Of a stretch of 10,494 nt of DNA, positions 5,629 through 10,494 are shown piece after piece. How positions within the stretch are numbered: position 1 is the stretch's first letter; each line of letters begins with the position of its first letter. The stretch spans positions 1 through 10,494 of the forward strand of contig CAYZCU010000028.1 of the NCBI GenBank assembly GCA_964477065.1. Direction: 5' to 3'. The notes beneath the pieces were generated by a model that did not search any database, was not told where the DNA came from, and saw nothing but the letters and a program-made list of their open reading frames with translations. The position numbers and the translations under genes are program-made. Origin of the DNA: 2-02-FULL-43-11-A sp964477065. GTDB lineage: Bacteria; Patescibacteriota; Microgenomatia; UBA1406; HO2-37-13b.

Positions 5629-6297
5629 ATGACTACCCTGTCTATGAACAAATCAGATGTCGTAAGGAAAACTGTAGAAATGGTCAAAGAAAAGCTCACA
5701 GGTGAAGGAAGTGGGCATGATTGGTGGCATATTTGGCGAGTTTGGCACGTAGCTAAAAGAATTGCACATGAAGAAAACGCTGAGACTTTTATAGTCGAAC
5801 TGGGGGCATTACTCCATGACATTGCAGATTGGAAATATCATGATGGAGACCTGCATGCAGGCGGACGAGCAACAAGAGAGTGGTTGGAAGAGCTGGGTGT
5901 AGATGAAGAATCGATCAAACACATTGTAGAGATCGTAGATAATGTTTCCTTTAAGGGGGTAGGCGTCAAAGATACTATGTCTACTTTGGAGGGGAAAATC
6001 GTTCAAGACGCAGATCGACTCGATGCAATCGGAGCTATTGGGATAGGTAGAACGTTCACCTATGGAGGTCATAAAGGCAGAGCTATGCTAGACCCAGATG
6101 TCCCAGTAGTGATGGCACACGATTTTGAGACCTATAAATCTGCAGGATTAACCACGATCAATCATTTTTATGAAAAGCTTCTCTTCCTTAAAGACAGAAT
6201 GCATACGAAGACTGGTCGGAAGCTGGCTGAAGGGCGGCATCTATTTATGGAAAAATTCCTTGAAGAATTTCATGGGGAGTGGAAAGGTGATAGATAG
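5629..6297 (+). CDS. HD-domain phosphohydrolase (YpgQ/YedJ-like)
   Basis: The protein has 222 residues, usual for the small stand-alone HD proteins such as E. coli YedJ and Bacillus YpgQ; YpgQ has been described as a metal-dependent nucleotide pyrophosphohydrolase. The metal site is complete: His34 in GHDWWHIWRV (29-38), H63-D64 in ALLHDIADWKY, and a late Asp in IVQDADRLDAIGAIGIGRTF, probably Asp129. The GHDWxH start and QDADRLDAIGAIG block are hallmarks of this subgroup. It is predicted cytoplasmic, acting on nucleotides or nucleotide-like substrates; the actual substrate is unknown. The ATG at 5629 is set by the -10 box 6 nt upstream; Met6 is a less likely start. Of 12 Arg codons, seven are AGA/AGG, unlike infB. 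A terminator-like hairpin follows directly after the stop. Confidence 0.9.
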   Translation: MTTLSMNKSDVVRKTVEMVKEKLTGEGSGHDWWHIWRVWHVAKRIAHEENAETFIVELGALLHDIADWKYHDGDLHAGGRATREWLEELGVDEESIKHIVEIVDNVSFKGVGVKDTMSTLEGKIVQDADRLDAIGAIGIGRTFTYGGHKGRAMLDPDVPVVMAHDFETYKSAGLTTINHFYEKLLFLKDRMHTKTGRKLAEGRHLFMEKFLEEFHGEWKGDR

Positions 6298-6298
6298 A

Positions 6299-6324
6299 TG
6301 GTCACATGGAAGGTGGCCAATTTT
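6299..6324 (+). terminator. Rho-independent terminator-like hairpin after the HD gene
   Basis: TGGTCAC (6299-6305) pairs with GTGGCCA (6313-6319), a 7-bp stem with one G-T wobble and a 7-nt loop, followed by ATTTTCTGT. The stem is short and the T tract is interrupted, so termination may be partial. It starts 2 nt after the TAG of the HD gene. Confidence 0.5.
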
Positions 6325-6356
6325 CTGTAGCTTCTGACTTTGTTGAATACTCACCT

Positions 6357-6384
6357 TTGGACTTCATATCATTTCAAGTATAAT
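6357..6384 (+). promoter_or_regulatory. Promoter of the Nudix gene
   Basis: A consensus TATAAT (6379-6384) ends 7 nt before the ATG at 6392. The -35 is weak: TTGGAC (6357-6362) with a 16-nt spacer, or TTTGGA one base earlier with 17. The transcript should have no more than about one leader nucleotide. Confidence 0.6.
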
Positions 6385-6391
6385 TACCTCC

Positions 6392-6748
6392 ATGCCTGCA
6401 GATCAAATTTTTTATGTTGGTCAAAAAGCCTTCATTCGCAAGGGCGAAGCGGTCCTTGTCTTGATACTCCCCAATGGGAAACTTGATTTCCCTGGAGGTA
6501 AGATCCAAGTAGGAGAAGATGATTATGACAGATCGTTGAAGAGAGAAGTTTATGAAGAAACAGGCTTAGATATAGATATCGGAGCACCATTTTGTAGATG
6601 GAGTTTCGAGCTACCTGCTGAGCATCCACAAGCAGGACACAAAGTTTTTCTCGTTGGCTTAAAGTGTGAATATAAAGGGGGCAATGTAGAAATAAGTAGT
6701 GACATACAAGCTATAGATGGGTTAACAAAAATAACTTTCATGAATTGA
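6392..6748 (+). CDS. Nudix hydrolase, apparently truncated by a late frameshift
   Basis: The protein has 118 residues as read. Nudix enzymes hydrolyse nucleoside diphosphates linked to another group. The Nudix box is clear: GGKIQVGE (35-42) and REVYEETGL (51-59), with metal-binding Glu52, Glu55 and Glu56. There are eight residues between the first box Glu (42) and Arg51, rather than the usual seven. Strands on both sides are present, including KVFLVGLKCEY. The frame stops abruptly (TGA at 6746-6748) where the last helix should begin. Moving back one base at the A5 run 6727-6731 gives LTKNNFHELKEDRGHYQALEAYF, which looks like a normal Nudix C-terminus and ends at TAG 6808-6810 (about 139 residues). 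Either one A is missing in the assembly, or the gene is genuinely broken or frameshifted. Substrate unknown; MutT-like clean-up or sugar-nucleotide hydrolysis are both possible. Confidence 0.85.
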   Translation: MPADQIFYVGQKAFIRKGEAVLVLILPNGKLDFPGGKIQVGEDDYDRSLKREVYEETGLDIDIGAPFCRWSFELPAEHPQAGHKVFLVGLKCEYKGGNVEISSDIQAIDGLTKITFMN

Positions 6749-6810
6749 AAGAGGACCGTGGGCACTACCAAGCACTCGAAGCATATTTTTCTTCTAACAT
6801 CCGGAGTTAG
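6736..6810 (+). other. Out-of-frame continuation of the Nudix gene
   Basis: Reading one base back relative to the upstream frame, this stretch encodes FHELKEDRGHYQALEAYF plus six residues and then TAG. It has the charged, amphipathic look of a final Nudix helix and carries no start codon of its own, so it is best taken as the displaced C-terminal end rather than a separate gene. Confidence 0.6.
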
Positions 6811-6863
6811 GGAGAATGTCAGGATATGCTTAATCGAAATTTTGTTTATCCAAAAGAGACTGA

Positions 6864-6892
6864 TTGTCATTTGGCTTATTGCATGATACAAT
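6864..6892 (+). promoter_or_regulatory. Promoter of the 164-residue orphan gene
   Basis: TTGTCA (6864-6869), a 17-nt spacer and TACAAT (6887-6892) preceded by TGA, giving both a good -35 and an extended -10. The -10 ends 6 nt before the ATG at 6899, so the mRNA should be leaderless. Confidence 0.75.
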
Positions 6893-6898
6893 CCCCAC

Positions 6899-7393
6899 AT
6901 GTCAGATCTCAAAGATCGTCTAGAACTAGCTGCACTTCAGGGAGCGCTTCAAGAGCCTCGATCAGATGCACTTCGTGATGTTGTAGAGACGCACCCATTG
7001 AAAAGTCCACATGGCGTCATGATTGTCTATGGTGATAGATCTCACCGTGTACTAAGAGCCGAAATGGAACATGTAGGAGGACGCGTTAATATGCATAAAA
7101 ATGTTGGCCAGGCAACTGGGCTTTTTGCAAATACACCTCGATGGAATGAACTTACTGTTACTCCTAGAGAATCATCCGCTCGTGCTCGTCTCACAATTCG
7201 TATCATGCCAGATACAAGTCCCCACAACCCTGTCTACCAATTTTGGCAAGGACAGGAAGAGATTGGGAGAGGAAGTGGAGAGAGAATGGACATAGGACTT
7301 GCACGTCAATTGTTTGGTATGAGTATTGGGTATGCTGACGATGGTATGGTAAGCCCCGATATCATCGCTTGGATCAACGGTCATCTACGATAG
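6899..7393 (+). CDS. Orphan protein, 164 residues, function unknown
   Basis: I do not recognise this protein. It has no signal peptide, no membrane segment and no cysteine. The first 35 residues are predicted helical (LKDRLELAALQGALQEPRSDALRDVV). A mixed, probably beta-rich middle follows, including HGVMIVYGDRSHRVLRAEMEHVG, ARARLTIRIM and the aromatic YQFWQGQEEIGRGSGE. It ends in a helix-like segment (MVSPDIIAWINGHLR). Arg-rich and probably soluble in the cytoplasm. A strong promoter lies immediately upstream, so it is very likely expressed as its own unit. It is followed by 91 nt of spacer with no clear terminator. Reality as a gene rests on the promoter fit, the absence of a competing frame and its length. 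Confidence 0.75.
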   Translation: MSDLKDRLELAALQGALQEPRSDALRDVVETHPLKSPHGVMIVYGDRSHRVLRAEMEHVGGRVNMHKNVGQATGLFANTPRWNELTVTPRESSARARLTIRIMPDTSPHNPVYQFWQGQEEIGRGSGERMDIGLARQLFGMSIGYADDGMVSPDIIAWINGHLR

Positions 7394-7422
7394 CACTACT
7401 CCTCTGCCTCGTATAGTTCTCC

Positions 7423-7451
7423 TTGACGAACTGATCAACCCATTCTATACT
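7423..7451 (+). promoter_or_regulatory. Promoter of the 109-residue orphan gene
   Basis: TTGACG (7423-7428), a 17-nt spacer and TATACT (7446-7451), close to ideal. The start site should be near 7458, leaving about 27 nt before the ATG at 7485, so unlike its neighbours this gene has a short leader. The leader holds only a weak GAG (7476-7478) as a possible ribosome site. Confidence 0.7.
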
Positions 7452-7484
7452 GCCACTACCTCATACCTCATATTTGAGAATACT

Positions 7485-7814
7485 ATGATATCTTTACCAG
7501 AACATTTTGAACATGTACATAAACCACAGAGGTGGACTTGTCAGCAATGGGCCAATTTATCTGTGCCTGGTGATGCAGAATATCTAGCAGGATTATTGGC
7601 AGTACTTCAAAGTTCTGGCTTCATTACTGATTTTGGACGTTCAATACCAACGATCTATAGTAATAGGTACGGGGGGACAGAAAAATCACTTTTTCTCAGG
7701 CTTGAATGCCCTGGAATGCTTGGTGGAGAAACATGTCTACGTCGAGCACTCCAAGAAAGGTTTGGTATCAAGGGAGATTATCATCACTGTCTCAAACCTC
7801 GAGAGTTAATTTGA
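7485..7814 (+). CDS. Orphan Cys/His-containing protein, 109 residues, function unknown
   Basis: I do not recognise this protein. It has no signal peptide or membrane span. A helical central part (DAEYLAGLLAVLQSSGFITDFG, about 30-51) has the helix-turn look of a small winged-helix domain, but this is only a resemblance. Four cysteines (19, 75, 84, 102) and clustered histidines (7, 10, 12, 100, 101) could bind metal; HHC lies near the C-terminus (100-102). No in-frame ATG, GTG or TTG lies between the predicted transcription start and 7485, which fixes the start. It lies between two other orphans, each with its own promoter, so they form neighbouring units rather than an operon. Confidence 0.65.
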   Translation: MISLPEHFEHVHKPQRWTCQQWANLSVPGDAEYLAGLLAVLQSSGFITDFGRSIPTIYSNRYGGTEKSLFLRLECPGMLGGETCLRRALQERFGIKGDYHHCLKPRELI

Positions 7815-7831
7815 AAATCGTATAACCGTAC

Positions 7832-7860
7832 TTGACGGAATGTGATTTGTCTTGTATGAT
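7832..7860 (+). promoter_or_regulatory. Promoter of the 122-residue orphan gene
   Basis: TTGACG (7832-7837), a 17-nt spacer and TATGAT (7855-7860). The start site is expected around 7867-7871. The TTG of the -35 box is also the first possible start codon of the open frame, a coincidence that would mislead gene callers. Confidence 0.7.
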
Positions 7861-7870
7861 TCCAGCTATT

Positions 7871-8239
7871 ATGTGCCCAATAGAAGTATATTATGAGGTT
7901 GATGACCCACGATTTGATGGGAAAAAGCTCCTAAGAACACTTCATCCTGGAGATGATGGACTTGGGCTCACATGTGCAAAAACTGGTGAGGCCAAGGTTG
8001 TTGTATGTAATCAAGATGATACTGGTGGAACTATTATGCGAAGAGAAATACACCCAGAAGAACAAGATGATATACGTATTGTACCTCTTGATAGACTGGG
8101 GGTTCCAATTGAACGTGTGAACGCTCGAGACCTTCGTCTCGATTGCACCATTCCCCTTAAGGGAACCCGATCATTTAGAATGCGCAACCAAGCAGGGAAA
8201 AACTGTATCATTACCTGTACGCATCGATCATCACGCTAA
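7871..8239 (+). CDS. Orphan Cys-containing protein, 122 residues, function unknown
   Basis: I do not recognise this protein. The open frame extends back to a TTG at 7832, but that TTG is the -35 box and the ATG at 7856 lies inside the -10 box. The first usable start is therefore ATG 7871, giving MCPIEVYYEVDDPRFDGKKLL. The protein is probably beta-rich and soluble, with six cysteines (2, 35, 46, 92, 112, 116), including C112-IIT-C116 near the end, and many charged residues. A CxxxC pair and spaced single Cys could hold a metal or form disulphides; no export signal is seen. It has its own promoter and, like the two orphans before it, is a single-gene unit. Confidence 0.65.
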   Translation: MCPIEVYYEVDDPRFDGKKLLRTLHPGDDGLGLTCAKTGEAKVVVCNQDDTGGTIMRREIHPEEQDDIRIVPLDRLGVPIERVNARDLRLDCTIPLKGTRSFRMRNQAGKNCIITCTHRSSR

Positions 8240-8311
8240 TCTAAAATAATCTCCACGTCGTTCTGCCTATTCAAAAAGTGATAATCCGCTCAGGATGTGA
8301 AGCTACTCTTG

Positions 8312-8317
8312 TATAAT
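8312..8317 (+). promoter_or_regulatory. -10 box of the GT39-like gene
   Basis: A consensus TATAAT ends 8 nt before the ATG at 8326, so the leader should be at most one or two nucleotides. No convincing -35 is found at 16-18 nt, so strength is uncertain. Confidence 0.5.
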
Positions 8318-8325
8318 AAAAAGAT

Positions 8326-9852
8326 ATGGTGCATCAAACGAGGAATAGGCTAGCCTCAATTTTTCGTTATATTTCACCCTATCTCCCCCTTGCTCTCATC
8401 CTTGCTTTTGCTTCGTACTTTTTCTTTTTGAAACTCGGACGTAATCCATTTATGGATTGGGATGAGTGCCTCTATTCACAGTACACACGAGAAATGCAAA
8501 CAGCTCATCACTATATTTCAAACATCTGGAATGACTACATCGATATGCAAAAGCCACCACTGTACACGTGGCTTCTTGTCGCACTTTCGCGCATGTTTGG
8601 CCAAACTGAAGTCGCACTTCGATCCCTCTCTGCACTAGCCAGCCTCGGACTCATCACGGCTGTGTACCTCTTTGCAAAGCGCTATTTCAATGTTCTCACC
8701 GCGACACTTGCATCACTCATACTTTTGACAGGGGAGCTTCCTGTGATCTTTTCCCTCCGACTTTCAACAGATATGGTTTTTACATTGTTCATTTTCCTCG
8801 CTGTGTGGGCATGGATTGAATCATACAAAAAATCTCATTGGAGCTATGTAGCAGGTTTGCTCTTTGGCATGAGTACCATGCTTAAAGGTATCGGCTCCGT
8901 CCAGTTTATGGGAGTGCTTGCCCTTACCTACATACTGCGACCGACCCGTGAGACGCTCATCAACTACGTGCGTATGCTCGCTGTTTGGGCTGTCATTATT
9001 ATCCCGTGGCATGTGCTGATGTATATGCACTATGGCAACGATTTTGTTCGTGTTTATTTTCTTGAAAATATCATCAAACGAGGAAAATTTCCTCTTGAAT
9101 TTCACCTCGAAAGATGGTGGTTTTATTTCGTCCTGTTGTGGAAAGAGCTCAAACCGTGGATCCTGCTTGGCGCGCTTTTTCCGATACTGTGGATCATCAC
9201 GTTATTCAAACTCCCCAAGCAAACGACATTGGTGACTCGCATGAAACTTCTGTGGCAGGATATCTCCAGAGATCATCTTACCTTTCTGCTGATCCTGCTG
9301 ATCTTGCTACCTCTGGCATCATTGACACGCTTCCAGACGCGCGTTTCGTGGTATGCACTGCCGTTGTATCCCTTTATTGCTCTCGTCTTAGCCCGCTATG
9401 GAGCCCTATTTGGGACTATCGGTTGGATTTTGGCAGGCTTTGTCGGCTTTGATGCTTCACGGCTGATCCTCAATGAAGTAAAACCTCAACTGCAAGCCTA
9501 CGCACCAACAAATCGTGAAGATATCATTAGCGTGTCTCATACCCTTCCACAAACCGAGCTTTTTTATCTGGTATCTTTCAACGAAAGGCAAGCGCGAGAA
9601 ATTCTTCCTCCCACACAGCAGATCGATATGACCTGGGTCTACGGTGGCAACCCCTGTGCTGTCTACTATAGCCAGAAAAAGGTGCATTTCATCTACACAC
9701 TTAAAGAGTTTGAAGGAGTAGCTGGGGTTGCTGGGAGGCTCTACCTCATGAGAAACGATGATAGAGAATTTATCACAACAGCGGGTGGAAAGATGAGCGT
9801 CAAAAATATCTATAGCAACGATGAGTATTCGTTGTTTACGTATCAGAAGTGA
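8326..9852 (+). CDS. GT39/ArnT-PMT-like membrane glycosyltransferase
   Basis: The protein has 508 residues. It belongs by pattern to the polyprenyl-phosphate-dependent glycosyltransferases of the PMT/ArnT type, which move a sugar from a lipid carrier to a substrate on the outer face of the membrane. The first transmembrane helix (about 18-37) is followed by the catalytic loop NPFMDWDECLYSQYTREM with the acidic pair D46-E47, and then KPPLYTWLL (76-84), the second family hallmark. Roughly nine to eleven hydrophobic helices extend to about residue 385. A C-terminal soluble domain of about 120 residues should lie outside. Likely roles are modification of cell-surface glycans or proteins; donor and acceptor cannot be told. 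Arg codons are mainly CGN (about 23 of 31), unlike the preceding small genes. It ends 5 nt from the convergent small gene. Confidence 0.88.
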   Translation: MVHQTRNRLASIFRYISPYLPLALILAFASYFFFLKLGRNPFMDWDECLYSQYTREMQTAHHYISNIWNDYIDMQKPPLYTWLLVALSRMFGQTEVALRSLSALASLGLITAVYLFAKRYFNVLTATLASLILLTGELPVIFSLRLSTDMVFTLFIFLAVWAWIESYKKSHWSYVAGLLFGMSTMLKGIGSVQFMGVLALTYILRPTRETLINYVRMLAVWAVIIIPWHVLMYMHYGNDFVRVYFLENIIKRGKFPLEFHLERWWFYFVLLWKELKPWILLGALFPILWIITLFKLPKQTTLVTRMKLLWQDISRDHLTFLLILLILLPLASLTRFQTRVSWYALPLYPFIALVLARYGALFGTIGWILAGFVGFDASRLILNEVKPQLQAYAPTNREDIISVSHTLPQTELFYLVSFNERQAREILPPTQQIDMTWVYGGNPCAVYYSQKKVHFIYTLKEFEGVAGVAGRLYLMRNDDREFITTAGGKMSVKNIYSNDEYSLFTYQK

Positions 9853-9857
9853 GTTGA

Positions 9858-10079
9858 CTAGCGCTTTTCTTTTGAATCTGTGCTTCCTTTGAGCTTTTGT
9901 GCTTCAAGCTCGCGCAAACCGGCAATGTTGATGCCAAGATTGTCAAAGCACGTGTTGNNNNNNNNNNNNNNNNNNNCTTCAGACGGGCGCCAATCTGGAT
10001 CTGGATGACCAAGTGGACTATTGTATCCATTGGGAGCACTTTCTCCTCCTTGACCGTTTTTTCTATTGCCATTTGACAT
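9858..10079 (-). CDS. Small orphan protein interrupted by an assembly gap
   Basis: From ATG 10079 to TAG 9858 there are about 73 codons, six or seven of them unknown because of the Ns. The known parts are a Gly/Asn/Pro-rich N-terminus (MSNGNRKNGQGGESAPNGY) and a charged, helix-like C-terminus (NIAGLRELEAQKLKGSTDSKE). No family is recognised. An extended -10 promoter lies about 27 nt upstream and leaves a short leader without an obvious Shine-Dalgarno. If the true gap length is not 19 nt, the two halves may not share a frame. Confidence 0.5.
   Translation of the reverse strand: MSNGNRKNGQGGESAPNGYNSPLGHPDPDWRPSEXXXXXXXNTCFDNLGINIAGLRELEAQKLKGSTDSKEKR
9958..9976. other. Run of 19 unknown bases
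   Basis: Nineteen Ns mark a scaffold gap or masked ambiguous stretch inside the small minus-strand gene. The true length may differ from 19. The known sequence on both sides keeps the same minus-strand frame at this length, which weakly supports it being close to right. Confidence 0.95.
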
Positions 10080-10106
10080 ATAGTATTTTCTTAACGGATA
10101 ATCTGA

Positions 10107-10134
10107 AGTATACCATATGAGACATATCTCGCAA
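10107..10134 (-). promoter_or_regulatory. Promoter of the small minus-strand orphan
   Basis: On the minus strand TTGCGA (10134-10129), a 16-nt spacer and TATACT (10112-10107) preceded by TGG. The start site should be near 10100, giving a leader of about 21 nt to the ATG at 10079. It is divergent from the phosphorylase promoter, whose -35 region it overlaps. Confidence 0.5.
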
Positions 10135-10151
10135 TATTTGTATGCATCACC

Positions 10152-10157
10152 TACAAT
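10152..10157 (+). promoter_or_regulatory. -10 box of the alpha-glucan phosphorylase gene
   Basis: TACAAT ends 6 nt before the ATG at 10164, predicting a leaderless transcript. No clear -35 is visible upstream, where the divergent promoter lies. Confidence 0.5.
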
Positions 10158-10163
10158 GAACAT

Positions 10164-10494
10164 ATGGCACATATTTCCACACCTGTCACAGATGTCGCGT
10201 ATTTTTCAATGGAAATGATGCTTGAGACGGACATTCCGACGTACTCTGGTGGTCTTGGTGTGCTTGCTGGAGATATTTTGCGCTCATGCGCGGACCTAGG
10301 GGTCAACGCAGTTGGTATGACTCTCGTGTATAGCGGAGGTACTTTTAAGCAACATGTCAACGCGGATGGCACGCAAACATTTATAGATGTCCCGTGGAGT
10401 AAGATTGATCAGCTAACGAAACTCACTGATCGCATCACGCTTTCAATTCATAATGAAGACATTCAAGTTGGTGTATGGCGCTATGATATCGTTG
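10164..10494 (+). CDS. glgP: Alpha-glucan (glycogen) phosphorylase, N-terminal part
   Basis: About 110 codons are visible before the window ends. The segment YFSMEMMLETDIPTYSGG, continuing into GLGVLAGDILRSCADLG (about residues 13-47), is the near-invariant N-terminal signature of the GT35 alpha-glucan phosphorylases, especially the shorter bacterial/archaeal type. These enzymes use pyridoxal phosphate and inorganic phosphate to release glucose-1-phosphate from alpha-1,4-glucans. The PLP lysine and active-site region lie outside the window. The start begins close to the signature, so there is no long N-terminal extension. It suggests that this organism stores or scavenges glucan and feeds it to glycolysis, which would fit a fermentative end step by the dehydrogenase at 4007-5011. 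Confidence 0.92.
   Translation, partial: MAHISTPVTDVAYFSMEMMLETDIPTYSGGLGVLAGDILRSCADLGVNAVGMTLVYSGGTFKQHVNADGTQTFIDVPWSKIDQLTKLTDRITLSIHNEDIQVGVWRYDIV

Noticed and set aside
5398..5705. Open frames crossing the tRNA-Tyr gene (5398-5586, 5478-5705)
   Set aside because: They read through a well-folded tRNA and into the HD gene in another frame; no promoter or family match.
6791..6812. CTAAC/GTTAG hairpin after the Nudix gene as a terminator
   Set aside because: Five canonical pairs plus two wobbles, and no T run follows it on either strand.
1..10494. Alternative genetic code with TGA as glycine (as in Gracilibacteria)
   Set aside because: The infB TGA is a real stop at the ATGA overlap, and reading through it gives no sensible extension; GT39 also ends with TGA at the expected length.
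1..10494. CRISPR arrays, transposases or toxin-antitoxin pairs
   Set aside because: No direct repeats with regular spacing, no transposase motifs and no recognisable toxin or antitoxin families were seen on either strand.

Overview
The window looks like a piece of a small-genome bacterium, most likely a Patescibacteria (Candidate Phyla Radiation) lineage. The evidence is an IF2 of only 482 residues with no N-terminal extension, a short NusA with no C-terminal repeats, a degenerate DHH-type protein where nrnA often sits, many orphan proteins, and tightly packed genes. TGA is a genuine stop (infB ends in TGA within an ATGA overlap), which argues against the recoded Gracilibacteria/Absconditabacteria. 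The phylum call is inference; no rRNA or ribosomal protein gene is present to settle it.

Layout. Positions 1-120 hold an apparently divergent promoter region built on a 10-bp inverted repeat. A gene for a small SH3-like predicted lipoprotein follows (121-501, +). Its stop codon directly abuts that of a minus-strand run covering 502-5011: a 2-hydroxyacid dehydrogenase, then nusA, infB and a DHH-like pseudo-enzyme. The last three form an operon (9-nt gap, then an ATGA overlap) with a promoter lying in the 3' end of the dehydrogenase gene. From 5012 to 8239 the plus strand carries short, mostly single-gene units: a PD-(D/E)XK endonuclease-like protein, a class II tRNA-Tyr(GUA) one base behind it, an HD-domain phosphohydrolase, a Nudix hydrolase that appears frameshifted near its end, and three orphan proteins. 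A GT39-like membrane glycosyltransferase follows (8326-9852, +). After it come a small minus-strand orphan interrupted by 19 Ns and, divergent to that, the start of an alpha-glucan phosphorylase running off the right edge.

The strongest cross-cutting signal is promoter placement. At least seven genes have a -10 hexamer ending only 6-10 nt before the start codon, often with a well-spaced -35, so their mRNAs should be leaderless or nearly so; no good Shine-Dalgarno sequence is seen before them. This also corrects two starts: nusA (3980, not the GTG at 3998) and the third orphan (7871, not the TTG at 7832, which is itself the -35 box).

The known genes cover transcription elongation and antitermination (NusA), translation initiation (IF2), tRNA supply, nucleotide clean-up (Nudix, HD), cell-surface glycosylation (GT39) and storage-glucan breakdown (phosphorylase). 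I see no CRISPR array, transposase, rRNA or clear defence cassette. The most novel-looking material is the cluster of orphan genes at 6899-8239, the tRNA-Tyr with a C1:G72 pair, and the leaderless promoter layout.
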